Shown piece by piece: positions 8,639 to 15,905 of a DNA stretch of 64,000 nucleotides. Origin of the DNA: Streptomyces sp. AM 2-1-1. GTDB taxonomy: Bacteria; Actinomycetota; Actinomycetes; Streptomycetales; Streptomycetaceae. The notes under the pieces are model-generated. The model saw only the letters and a program-made list of their open reading frames with translations, ran no database searches and was not told the DNA's origin. Both the position numbers and the translations under genes were made by a program. Each line of letters begins with the position of its first letter. Position 1 is the first letter of the stretch. The DNA lies in contig NZ_CP119147.1 of the NCBI RefSeq assembly GCF_029167645.1, forward strand, positions 930,001-994,000, given 5' to 3'.

Positions 8639-9438
8639 TCCTGTTCTTCTCCCAGGTAGGCGCTGACGACGGCCGGGTCGTTCTGGACCTGGGCGGGGGT
8701 GCCGTCCGCGATCCTGCGTCCGAAGTCGAGTACGGTCACCGCGTCCGCGAGCCGCATCACCACGCCCATGTCGTGCTCGACGAGGACGATGGAGATGCCG
8801 AGGCTGTCGCGGACCCCGGCCACCACGGCGGCCGTCCGGCGGCGTTCGTCGGCGGTCATGCCGGCGACGGGTTCGTCGAGGAGCAGTACCTCGGGCTCCA
8901 TGCAGAGCGCCCGGCCGAGTTCGACCAGCTTCTGCGCGCCGTACGGGAGCGTTCCGGCGGGCCGGTCCAGTTCGGCGTCGAGGCCGATGAACTCGGCTAT
9001 CTCGTGGACCCGTCGGAGGTGGCGGCGTTCCTCCCGGGCGGCGGACGGCAGGCGGAGTCCGGCGGCGAGGAACCCGGAGCGCATCAGCCGGTGCCGGCCG
9101 AGCAGCAGGCTCTCGGCGACGGTGGCGTGCGGCGGGAGCGCGAGGTTCTGGAAGGTGCGCGCGACCCCGAGGGCGGCGATCCGGTGCGCGGGCAGCCGGG
9201 TGATGTCGGTGGATCCGAGGTGGACGGTGCCGGAGGTGGCCCGGTAGACCCCGGAGAGCACGTTGAAGGTGGTCGATTTACCGGCGCCGTTGGGGCCGAT
9301 GACGGCGTGCACGCTGCCGGGTTCGACGGTGAAGGAGACCGCGTCCAGGGCGGTGAGCCCGGCGAACTTGACGGTCACGTCGCGGACGGTGAGCGGAGCG
9401 GGCTTGGCGGGTGCGACGGTGGCGGCTGCGGGGCTCAC
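8635..9438 (-). CDS. Branched-chain-amino-acid-type ABC transporter ATP-binding protein (LivG type)
   Basis: A cytoplasmic ATPase of the importer, about 267 residues. It has Walker A GPNGAGKST, the family form of the signature motif (LPYGAQKLVELGRAL), Walker B VLLLDEP, and the C-terminal ADGTPAQV segment typical of LivG. The start chosen is the GTG at 9438, which gives a 4-base GTGA overlap with the preceding LivF-type gene like the other junctions here. A GTG at 9447 would add three residues. Confidence 0.92.
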   Translation of the reverse strand: MSPAAATVAPAKPAPLTVRDVTVKFAGLTALDAVSFTVEPGSVHAVIGPNGAGKSTTFNVLSGVYRATSGTVHLGSTDITRLPAHRIAALGVARTFQNLALPPHATVAESLLLGRHRLMRSGFLAAGLRLPSAAREERRHLRRVHEIAEFIGLDAELDRPAGTLPYGAQKLVELGRALCMEPEVLLLDEPVAGMTADERRRTAAVVAGVRDSLGISIVLVEHDMGVVMRLADAVTVLDFGRRIADGTPAQVQNDPAVVSAYLGEEQE

Positions 9439-10232
9439 GCGGACCACCTGCTCAGGGTGCGGGTGACGGCACTGGCCGCGCCCGCGTCCTCGGCGGCCGT
9501 CTCGTCGACGACGCCGAGGTAGCGGCGGCGCACCTCGTCGGAGGCGGCGAGTTCGGCGGCCGGGCCACCGAGGGCCACCTCCCCGACGTCCAGGACGTAC
9601 GCCGTGGAGGCGAGACGCAGAGCGATCGCGGCGTTCTGCTCGACGAGCATCACGGAGGTGCCGCCCGCGTTGATCTCCCGGACGGTCTCGGCGATCTTCG
9701 CCGCCATCAGGGGGGCGAGGCCGAGGGACGGCTCGTCGAGCAGGAGCAGCCGGGGTCCGGCCATCAACGCCCGTCCCATCGCCAGCATCTGCTGTTCGCC
9801 GCCCGACAACAGTCCGGCCCGCTGGTGCGTTCGTTGGGCGAGCACCGGGAACAGTTCGTGGACGCGGGCCAGGGTGGCGGCCGCCTCCTTGCGTCCACCG
9901 CGGGCTCCGAGGGCACCGGCCCGCAGATTGTCGGCCACCGTCATCCGGGCGAACACCTGTCGCCCTTCGGGTACTTGGACCACTCCCGCGGCGACCACCT
10001 GTGCGGGCCGCAGCCCGTCCAGGGGCCGGCCGTCGAAGTGGATGGTGCCGGTGCCGCTTCCGCGGTGGAAGCCGAGGGTCCGCGACACGGCCCGCAGCAG
10101 TGTGGTCTTGCCCGCGCCGTTGCCGCCGAGCACGGCGGTGATCGTGCCGGCCGGCACGTCGACCGAGACGTCCCGCAGCGCCCGTACGGGGCCGTAGCCC
10201 ACGGACAGCGAGCGGATCTCCAGCGTTGCCAT
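9435..10232 (-). CDS. Branched-chain-amino-acid-type ABC transporter ATP-binding protein (LivF type)
   Basis: The first gene of the importer operon, 265 residues. Walker A GGNGAGKTT, signature LSGGEQQMLAMGRAL and Walker B LLLLDEPSLGL are intact, with the LivF-typical GLAPLMA after Walker B. The ATG at 10232 has a long purine-rich ribosome site (ggaaggaggagg). Gene order F-G-H-M-J, with the binding protein last, is common in streptomycetes. Operon control probably acts in the 346-base gap shared with the divergent PucR-type regulator. Confidence 0.93.
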   Translation of the reverse strand: MATLEIRSLSVGYGPVRALRDVSVDVPAGTITAVLGGNGAGKTTLLRAVSRTLGFHRGSGTGTIHFDGRPLDGLRPAQVVAAGVVQVPEGRQVFARMTVADNLRAGALGARGGRKEAAATLARVHELFPVLAQRTHQRAGLLSGGEQQMLAMGRALMAGPRLLLLDEPSLGLAPLMAAKIAETVREINAGGTSVMLVEQNAAIALRLASTAYVLDVGEVALGGPAAELAASDEVRRRYLGVVDETAAEDAGAASAVTRTLSRWSA

Positions 10233-10473
10233 GCGTCCTCCTCCTTCCGCCTTCTCGTCGTGGTGATTCCGGGCCGTCGGCGGCCTATTGGCGTACGGGC
10301 CCGTCCGGATCCGCCGCAGGCGCCGCCTCGGTGGGCGACGGGCCCCGCGGGGCCGTCGGGCGTATCGCTCCGGTGCGGCGTCCCGTGGTGCCACACACCA
10401 GCACCGGCCCCCGCCGCCCGTCCACGGGGTACGGCCGACTCGATGCGGGCGACCAGTGAGGATGGCGCGGTGT

Positions 10474-10487
10474 TGTGCGCGCGCACA
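10474..10487. promoter_or_regulatory. Candidate Crp-type site TGTG-N6-CACA
   Basis: A perfect 14-bp palindrome, TGTGCGCGCGCACA. It fits the GTG-N6-CAC pattern known for the streptomycete Crp protein. It lies about 90 bases before the PucR-type gene and about 240 bases before the importer operon. The GC-rich centre makes a chance match possible. Confidence 0.4.
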
Positions 10488-10498
10488 GAGGCGGCGTG

Positions 10499-10512
10499 CT
10501 CGTGTCCACGAG
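10499..10512. promoter_or_regulatory. Palindrome CTCGTG-TC-CACGAG, possible operator
   Basis: An inverted repeat of 6-base arms with a 2-base centre, 67 bases before the PucR-type start. A candidate autoregulatory site for that regulator; nothing else supports it. Confidence 0.3.
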
Positions 10513-10578
10513 GGGCGCGGCCGGTGTCATCCTCGCCACGACGCGCGGCCTTCCGGCTCGCGACGAAGGGGGGAACGG

Positions 10579-11322
10579 ATGCCGCGGTGCGAGGACGGGT
10601 CTGCCCGACGACTGCTCGGCGCACTTCTGACGGGTCCCGTGACGCCGGACCTCGCCGGACGTGCGGCGGCCGCCCTGGACCTGCCGGAGCGCGGGAGGTA
10701 CGCGGTCGTCGCGCTCGTGGGCGACGGGAGCGGCGTACCGCCCGTCTGCCCCCTCGACGGCGGTGACGGCGCGGGGGACGGGCCTCCGCGGTTCCTCTGG
10801 CAGCCGGGAACCGAGCGGGACACCGCCCTCGTGTCCCTCGGGGATCAGGAGCCGGCCGACCTGGCCCGGCGGCTGAACGACCGGCACGCGGGCCGGGGCG
10901 GGGTGGGACCGGCCGTCGCCGGCCTCACCGAACTGCCGACGGCCCGGCGGCTCGCCGAGGTGGCCCTGCTGACCTGCCCACCGGACGGAACCACGGTCGT
11001 CACACTGGACCGGCGCCTTCCCGCCGCGCTGATGGTCAGCCAACCGGAGTTGACGCAACGGCTGGTGAGGGACGTACTGGGCCCCCTGCTGACGCTGCCG
11101 GCGGCCGAACGCGAGGTGCTGGTGGCGACCTGGGACGCGTGGCTGGAGTGCGGCGGCTCGGCGGGGCGGGCGGCGGCCCGGCTGTACTGCCACCGCAATA
11201 CGGTGCTCAACCGGCTGCGACGGCTGGAACGGCTCACCGCGAGGTCACCGGCGTGGCCGCGCGAACTGGTGGAGCTCACCCTGGCCTTGGACGCGCTCCG
11301 CCTGGCACCGCCGCCCCGGTGA
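10579..11322 (+). CDS. PucR/CdaR-type helix-turn-helix regulator
   Basis: A 247-residue protein. The last 60 residues are the PucR-type C-terminal helix-turn-helix (RAAARLYCHRNTVLNRLRRL). Before it is the GGDEF-like middle domain of this family, which here lacks any recognisable ligand-binding N-terminus. The ATG at 10579 has a gggggaac ribosome site, and the in-frame sequence upstream is not coding-like. It is divergent from the liv-type importer, so it is the obvious candidate regulator of that operon. It ends only 15 bases from the convergent glycerate kinase, with no terminator between them. Confidence 0.82.
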   Translation: MPRCEDGSARRLLGALLTGPVTPDLAGRAAAALDLPERGRYAVVALVGDGSGVPPVCPLDGGDGAGDGPPRFLWQPGTERDTALVSLGDQEPADLARRLNDRHAGRGGVGPAVAGLTELPTARRLAEVALLTCPPDGTTVVTLDRRLPAALMVSQPELTQRLVRDVLGPLLTLPAAEREVLVATWDAWLECGGSAGRAAARLYCHRNTVLNRLRRLERLTARSPAWPRELVELTLALDALRLAPPPR

Positions 11323-11337
11323 ACGGGGCGGCGTCGG

Positions 11338-12453
11338 TCACCTCAGGCGGTCCCGGGCGATGGCCTCGGCCACCCGTTCCAGCAACGGTCCGGCCTGGTC
11401 CATGGAGACGGCCGGGTCGGGTTCCACGTCCGCCAGCGCGTAGGCGCGGGCGATGCCCGCCTTCTCCAGCTCCGCGGCCGTCAGCGCCAGTCGCCCACAG
11501 ACCGCGACGACCTCCACACCGGCGGCACGGGCTGCGGCGGCGACTCCGGCCGGTGCCTTCCCGTGCAGGGTCTGCTCGTCGAGCGAGCCTTCGCCGGTGA
11601 TGACGAGGGTGGCACGGGCCAGCGCCGGCGCGAACCCCAGCACGTCCAGCATGACGTCGATTCCCGGGCGGAACCGGGCCCCCAGCCCCACCAGCGCGCC
11701 GTAGCCGATACCGCCGGCCGCTCCGGCGCCGGGCAGCGCGGCCTGCTCGGGGCCGAGGACGGTGGCGTAGCGGGAGAGCGCCGCGTCCAGGGCCGCGATG
11801 TCCTCGTCGGTGGCCCCCTTCTGGCGCCCGTACACCGCGGGCGCGCCCTTCGGGCCGGTCAGCGGGTTGTCCACGTCGCTGGCGAGGACGAGATCGACGG
11901 TGGCCAGGCGCGGGTCGAGTCCGGTGAGGTCCGCCCGGTCGAGGCGGGCGAGTCCACCACCGCCCGGACCGACGGGTGCGCCGTCCTCGTCCAGGAAGCG
12001 GGCGCCCAGCGCCGTCAGCATGCCCGCGCCGCCGTCGGTGGTGGCGCTGCCGCCCACGCCGAAGACGAGGGTCTTGGCGCCGTCGTCGAGGGCGGCCCGC
12101 AGCAGTTCGCCGGCGCCGTACGTGGTCGCGGTGAGCGGGGCGAAGACGCCAGGTGGCAGGTGCTGGAGTCCGGACGCCTCCGCCATCTCCACCACGGCGG
12201 TGGTGCCGCGCAGCGCGTACGCGGCGTCCACCGGTTCACCGAGCGGACCGGTCACCCGGGCTTCCCTGCGCTCGAAGCCGGCGGCGATCGCGGCCGCGAC
12301 GGTGCCGTCGCCGCCGTCCGCCACGGGCAGCGTCTCCACGTGCAGGCCGGGGACCGCGCGGCGCAGTCCGGCGGTGACCCGCTCCGCGACCTGCGCCGCG
12401 GTGAGGGACCCCTTGAACTTGTCCGCCGCGACCAGCACTCTCGCGGTCGCCAT
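11338..12453 (-). CDS. Glycerate kinase (GlxK type)
   Basis: Phosphorylates glycerate for entry into glycolysis, usually after glyoxylate or purine breakdown. The 371-residue protein shows the family start VLVAADKFKGSLTA, the ADGGDGT motif near residue 45, and VFGVGGSATTDGGAG in the second half, all typical of the type II kinase. The ATG at 12453 is chosen because ggag sits 8 bases upstream; a GTG at 12474 would add seven residues. It stands alone on its strand. Its end nearly meets the convergent PucR-type gene. Confidence 0.92.
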   Translation of the reverse strand: MATARVLVAADKFKGSLTAAQVAERVTAGLRRAVPGLHVETLPVADGGDGTVAAAIAAGFERREARVTGPLGEPVDAAYALRGTTAVVEMAEASGLQHLPPGVFAPLTATTYGAGELLRAALDDGAKTLVFGVGGSATTDGGAGMLTALGARFLDEDGAPVGPGGGGLARLDRADLTGLDPRLATVDLVLASDVDNPLTGPKGAPAVYGRQKGATDEDIAALDAALSRYATVLGPEQAALPGAGAAGGIGYGALVGLGARFRPGIDVMLDVLGFAPALARATLVITGEGSLDEQTLHGKAPAGVAAAARAAGVEVVAVCGRLALTAAELEKAGIARAYALADVEPDPAVSMDQAGPLLERVAEAIARDRLR

Positions 12454-12526
12454 CTCTGCTGCTCCGTCCGCCACGTCACATCCCTTGTCGTCGCACCTGC
12501 GTTCGGCCGCCCCGACCCTATCCGCA

Positions 12527-12561
12527 GCCCGTCCCGGACGCCCACGGGGTCCGGGACGGGC
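12527..12561. terminator. Hairpin beyond the sortase gene
   Basis: A perfect 12-bp stem (12527-12538 with 12550-12561) around an 11-base loop. It lies in the 208-base gap between the sortase stop and the glycerate kinase start, and is the second of two hairpins there. Confidence 0.6.
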
Positions 12562-12583
12562 CGGCGGTCGCCCGGAGCACGCC

Positions 12584-12616
12584 CGACGGGCCGCGCGCGA
12601 GGCGTGCGGCCCGTCG
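12584..12616. terminator. Hairpin terminator after the sortase gene
   Basis: A perfect 11-bp stem (12584-12594 with 12606-12616) around an 11-base loop, 45 bases past the sortase stop. With the hairpin at 12527-12561 it forms a double terminator before the glycerate kinase promoter. Confidence 0.7.
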
Positions 12617-12661
12617 TGGGGAGCGCGTGGGTTCTTCTCGTCCGGCCCGGGTGAGGGAGGT

Positions 12662-13372
12662 TCAGGCGGTTCTGGTGGTGAGGGAGGTGAGGTGGGCGAA
12701 GACGACGACGTTGGCGGAGTAGCCGGTCTTCTTGTCGAAGCGTCCGCCGCAGGTCAGCAGCCTGAGTTCCGGCCGGTTGGTCGCCCCGTAGACCTTGTCG
12801 TCGGGGAACTCGCTCTTCTTGTAGGTCTTGACGGTGTCGACGGTGAAGACCGCCGTCCGCCGGTCCGCGCGCGTGACCTTGACGGTGTCGCCGTGACGCA
12901 GCGCGTTGAGGTTCAGGAAGATGGCGGGGCCCGTCGCGGTGTCCCGGTGGCCCACGATCAGGGCCGTTCCGGCCTCCCCTGGTGACGGACCGTCCTGGTA
13001 CCAGCCCGCCACCTTGGGCCGGTCGATCGGCGGGGCGCCCAGCCGGCGCCGGGCGTCGAGCCTCAGGCCGACGAGCGGAGCCTCGATGTAGATCGCGGGG
13101 ATCGCGACCTTCACCGCCCGGGACGGGCTCAGGGGAGGGTGGGAGGCGGGGATGCGCTCGGGCATCCGGTGGGGGGCTCTGCGGAACGGCGGCGCCCCGC
13201 CGCCCGCGGCGTCGGAGCCGCGGGCGGCATGCGCCACCGCCTCGCCGGACGGATCTCCGCAGAGCCGGACGATGCCCGCCACGAGGGAGAAGGTCGCGCA
13301 CAGCGTCAGGGTGAGACGGCATGCGCGACTCGGCCCCCGGCGCCGCCGTCGTCGAGTGTTATGCCTCGCCAC
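12662..13372 (-). CDS. Class F sortase
   Basis: A 236-residue membrane-anchored transpeptidase of the actinobacterial class F. An arginine-rich N-terminus precedes one hydrophobic segment (LTLTLCATFSLVAGIV). The catalytic domain contains IPAIYIEAPL, the active-site histidine in VGHRDT and the cysteine in LLTCGG. The expected catalytic arginine is less obvious; the nearest is in GGRFD. The GTG start at 13372 overlaps the end of the surface-protein gene by 14 bases, so the two are co-translated. The longer frame from 13435 lies within that gene and is less likely. The natural substrate of class F sortases is poorly known. Confidence 0.9.
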   Translation of the reverse strand: MARHNTRRRRRRGPSRACRLTLTLCATFSLVAGIVRLCGDPSGEAVAHAARGSDAAGGGAPPFRRAPHRMPERIPASHPPLSPSRAVKVAIPAIYIEAPLVGLRLDARRRLGAPPIDRPKVAGWYQDGPSPGEAGTALIVGHRDTATGPAIFLNLNALRHGDTVKVTRADRRTAVFTVDTVKTYKKSEFPDDKVYGATNRPELRLLTCGGRFDKKTGYSANVVVFAHLTSLTTRTA

Positions 13373-14111
13373 GGGCGCGGCGGCGAGCGGCCCGGCGGGC
13401 CAGGACGAGGCCGGCGAGGCCGGCCACCCCGGCACCCACGCCCAGGGTGGTCCCCGTGTTCATGCCCGAACCACCGTCGTAGCCGGCGGCCTGGAGGGTG
13501 GCCGCGCCACCACCGCCGGCCGGGACGCCGCCGGAGGGACGGTCGCCCGGGGCGGCCTTGGTGTCGGAGGACGTGGCGTCGGCGCCCGCACCGTCGGTGG
13601 AGGCGTTCCCCGATGCCTCGTTCCCGGACGCCTGGTTGCCGGAGGAGGGCCGGCCGGAACCGTCGTTGCGCTCGCCACCCCGGGCGCCCCGGCTCTCGTC
13701 GGGGCAGTTGACGACGAAGGTCCGCTGCTTGGTCAGGCTGCCCGGGACGACCCACTGGAGCTGGTAGGTACCGTCCGGCAGCTGGTAGAGCGGGCTGCGG
13801 GCCCGGCCCTGCGAGAGGGGGAGGGTACCGGCGAGCACGTTGCCGGGCGGGACGGTCAGCGGCAGCTCGGTGATGGTCCAGGGAACTGCCTGGAGCGTCT
13901 CGAAGTTGTTGGCCGACAGCCGGAACTGGCAGATCGGTCCGCCATTGCCCCGGGTGTCGCGGCCCGCGTTGCGGATCTCCACGATGGTGAGGTCGCCGCT
14001 GTCGCCGGGGATGGCGAACGCCTCGGGGGCACAGGTGAGCGCGATTCCGGCGGCGGCGACGAGCGTGCCGGCGCGGAGCGCGTGGGTACGGGTGGAGGCG
14101 GAGAGGGGCAT
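13359..14111 (-). CDS. Secreted surface protein with C-terminal anchor helix, paired with the sortase
   Basis: A 250-residue protein of unknown function. Residues 1-33 form a Sec signal peptide ending near APEAFA. A folded region of about 130 residues contains two cysteines (CQFRLSA and VNCPDE) that could form a disulfide. A Gly/Ser/Ala/Asn-rich linker follows, then a hydrophobic helix (TTLGVGAGVAGLAGLVLA) and an arginine tail, the layout of a sorted cell-wall protein. No LPXTG motif is present; GGVPAGGG is the nearest sequence at the expected place. It immediately precedes and overlaps the class F sortase, which suggests a shared role at the surface. Confidence 0.8.
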   Translation of the reverse strand: MPLSASTRTHALRAGTLVAAAGIALTCAPEAFAIPGDSGDLTIVEIRNAGRDTRGNGGPICQFRLSANNFETLQAVPWTITELPLTVPPGNVLAGTLPLSQGRARSPLYQLPDGTYQLQWVVPGSLTKQRTFVVNCPDESRGARGGERNDGSGRPSSGNQASGNEASGNASTDGAGADATSSDTKAAPGDRPSGGVPAGGGGAATLQAAGYDGGSGMNTGTTLGVGAGVAGLAGLVLARRAARRRARGEA

Positions 14112-14340
14112 GCGTGACTCCTTGAAGCCAGAACGATTGTCGTACTAATGGGAGGGCACTCAAGGGATGCCACAGGTGATCCGCGAGAGGGGATCGGCGC
14201 GACCGACCAACCGTCAGAAATCCCCCCACCGGCCGATAGCCGGCGGCTCCGCTCCTCCGAACGGGCGCGGGTCGGGAGTCGTGCGCCTCCCACCGGGCGC
14301 CGGCGGCGGCGGTCACTGCCGGGGGGCCTCGGCGAGCCTC

Positions 14341-14346
14341 TACAGT
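14341..14346 (+). promoter_or_regulatory. -10 box TACAGT of a leaderless Nudix transcript
   Basis: TACAGT ends 6 bases before the GTG start at 14353, and there is no ribosome site in front of it. This spacing puts transcription initiation at the start codon, as in leaderless actinobacterial mRNAs. No convincing -35 was seen. Confidence 0.5.
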
Positions 14347-14352
14347 GGCGCG

Positions 14353-14850
14353 GTGACCACGACTGACGACTACGCCACGTACATCGCCGGCCTGCCCCGG
14401 ATCCTGGCGGGAGCGGCCTGCCTCTACCGCGACGGAGAGGGCCGGGTCCTGCTGGTCGAGCCGAACTACCGCGACGGCTGGGCCCTGCCCGGCGGGACGA
14501 TCGAGTCGGACACCGGCGAGGGTCCCCGCCAGGGGGCGCGGCGCGAGAGCGCCGAGGAGATCGGCCTCGACCTGGAGCCGGGACGGCTGCTGGTGGTGGA
14601 CTGGGTGCGCGGCGCGCAGCGGCCGCCGATCGCGGCGTACCTCTTCGACGGCGGGGTGCTGAGCGACGCCCAGCTGGCGTCGATCGTCCTCCAGGAGGAG
14701 GAGCTGCTCTCCTGGAAGCTCGTGGAACGTGCCGCGCTCGGCGACCATCTCCTCGGTTCGCTCGGCCGACGGGTGCGAGCCGCGCTGGACGCGCTCGACT
14801 CCGGTGCCGGGGCGGTGGAGCTGGAGGACGGCCGGCCGCCCGTCCGCTGA
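14353..14850 (+). CDS. Nudix hydrolase
   Basis: A 165-residue Nudix-family pyrophosphohydrolase. The Nudix box lies at about residues 48-73 and keeps the REsaEEiGL core that binds the metal, after WALPGGTIE. The region before the core seems two residues longer than the textbook spacing. Targets of the family range from oxidised nucleotides to ADP-ribose and NADH. The GTG at 14353 is chosen because the six-base spacing to TACAGT fits leaderless expression; upstream in-frame sequence is arginine/proline-rich and unlikely to be translated. The next gene is a sirtuin, which makes an ADP-ribose or NAD-related substrate an attractive guess. Confidence 0.87.
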   Translation: MTTTDDYATYIAGLPRILAGAACLYRDGEGRVLLVEPNYRDGWALPGGTIESDTGEGPRQGARRESAEEIGLDLEPGRLLVVDWVRGAQRPPIAAYLFDGGVLSDAQLASIVLQEEELLSWKLVERAALGDHLLGSLGRRVRAALDALDSGAGAVELEDGRPPVR

Positions 14851-14919
14851 CGGAGCGCTCCGGGGAGCCGGTGCCGGCGGCCCCCGGAAACACGGTCGCG
14901 GGGCGGCACCCCGGCTCCG

Positions 14920-14925
14920 TAGGCT
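14920..14925 (+). promoter_or_regulatory. -10 box TAGGCT of a leaderless sirtuin transcript
   Basis: TAGGCT is followed by exactly six bases and then the ATG of the sirtuin gene at 14932, with no ribosome site. The same hexamer and spacing occur at the siderophore permease start (57555). Confidence 0.5.
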
Positions 14926-14931
14926 CGCCGC

Positions 14932-15669
14932 ATGACCCTTGTCGCGATCCTCAGCGGTGCCGGCGTCTCCACGGACTCCGGCATCCCCGACTACCGGGGC
15001 CCGGACGGGGTGTGGACCCGGGACCCGGAGGCCGAGAAGCTCGTCACCTACGACTTCTACATGGCGGATCCGGAGATCCGCCGCCGCTCCTGGCAGATGC
15101 GCCGCACCCACGCGGCGTGGAACGCCGAGCCGAACGCGGCCCACCGCGCGGTGGCGGAGCTGGAACGGTCCGGCACGGCGGTACGGGTCCTCACGCAGAA
15201 CGTCGACGGCCTCCACCAGCGGGCCGGGCTCTCCGCCCGCAAGGTGGTCGAGCTCCACGGCACCGCTCATGAGGTGGTGTGCACCCGGTGCCACGCCCGC
15301 TCCCCCATGGCCGACGCGCTGCGCCGGCTGGAGGCGGGCGAGGCGGACCCGCCGTGCACGGTCTGCGGCGGCATCCTGAAGACCGCCACGGTCATGTTCG
15401 GCGAGCGGCTGGACCCCGAGGTGCTGGCCCTGGCGGTGGCGATCGCCCGGGGGTGCGAGGTCTTCGTCGCGGTGGGGACGACGCTCCAGGTGCACCCGGC
15501 GGCCTCGCTCGCCGGTGTGGCGGCCGACCACGGAGCCCGTCTGATCATCGTGAACGCGGAGCCGACGCCGTACGACGACCGGGCCGACGCGGTGGTGCGC
15601 GGGCCGATCGGTACGGCGCTCCCGGAGCTGCTGGAGCGCCTTGGGGCAGGTGGGGCGGCGGTGGGGTAA
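14932..15669 (+). CDS. NAD-dependent protein deacylase, sirtuin (Sir2/CobB family)
   Basis: A 245-residue sirtuin that removes acyl groups from lysine using NAD. The nucleotide-binding start GAGVSTDSGIPDYRG is at residues 10-24. TQNVDGLHQRAG is followed by the catalytic histidine in ELHGTAH. Four zinc cysteines are present as CTRC and CTVC, and the NAD-binding AVGTTLQVHPA follows. The TYDFYMADPE region has no Tyr/Arg pair that would clearly mark a desuccinylase. It starts leaderless after TAGGCT and ends next to the promoter of the riboswitch-controlled manganese exporter. Confidence 0.94.
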   Translation: MTLVAILSGAGVSTDSGIPDYRGPDGVWTRDPEAEKLVTYDFYMADPEIRRRSWQMRRTHAAWNAEPNAAHRAVAELERSGTAVRVLTQNVDGLHQRAGLSARKVVELHGTAHEVVCTRCHARSPMADALRRLEAGEADPPCTVCGGILKTATVMFGERLDPEVLALAVAIARGCEVFVAVGTTLQVHPAASLAGVAADHGARLIIVNAEPTPYDDRADAVVRGPIGTALPELLERLGAGGAAVG

Positions 15670-15672
15670 AGT
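15667..15672 (+). promoter_or_regulatory. Putative -10 box TAAAGT for the manganese riboswitch RNA
   Basis: TAAAGT overlaps the sirtuin stop codon and would start an RNA about 7 bases further on, just ahead of the riboswitch aptamer. No good -35 at 16-18 bases was found. Confidence 0.45.
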
Positions 15673-15680
15673 GAACGGCT

Positions 15681-15800
15681 GCGAAGGGGAGTAGCCCCGA
15701 AAACCGGTCGTCGACACACTGGAATCCCCGGATTCCCGGTGGCCGGGCCCGTGGATCATGGCGGGTGGGCGAGACCTTCGGTCAGGTATGACACGCCCGC
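15681..15800 (+). promoter_or_regulatory. yybP-ykoY manganese riboswitch
   Basis: The 236-base leader before the GDT1-type gene carries the two conserved blocks of this aptamer: GGGGAGTAGC at 15687-15696 and the 3' block GGGCGAGACC followed by TCGGTCAGGTATGACACGCCC (15768-15797). Between them lie segments that can pair as helices, including ggaatccccggattcc. Binding of Mn2+ between the two docked loops is known to turn on exporter genes such as those encoding GDT1/UPF0016 proteins, which fits the downstream gene. Exact ends are estimated. Confidence 0.88.
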
Positions 15801-15905
15801 GCCCCCGCGGGTGCTGCGGTCATGCCGGGCCGAGTGGTCCTCCGAGAGCCCGTGCGGCGCTTCGCGAAGACCCGGGGCCCGGCCTCTCACAGAAAGCCAC
15901 CCGGA

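Larger units (their letters stand above)
10233..10578. other. Divergent intergenic region between the liv-type operon and the PucR regulator
   Basis: These 346 bases hold no convincing gene; the frames that cross it are arginine-rich and have no ribosome site. It should contain promoters in both directions. Two palindromes stand out at 10474-10487 and 10499-10512, both nearer the regulator. No clear -35/-10 pair was found. Confidence 0.6.

Noticed and set aside
13400..13560. LPXTG sorting signal in the sortase-linked protein
   Set aside because: No LPXTG or close variant is present before the C-terminal helix; only the layout is sortase-like.
13306..15759. 817-residue minus-strand open frame over the Nudix and sirtuin genes
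   Set aside because: Both sense genes have intact catalytic motifs; the antisense product has none.
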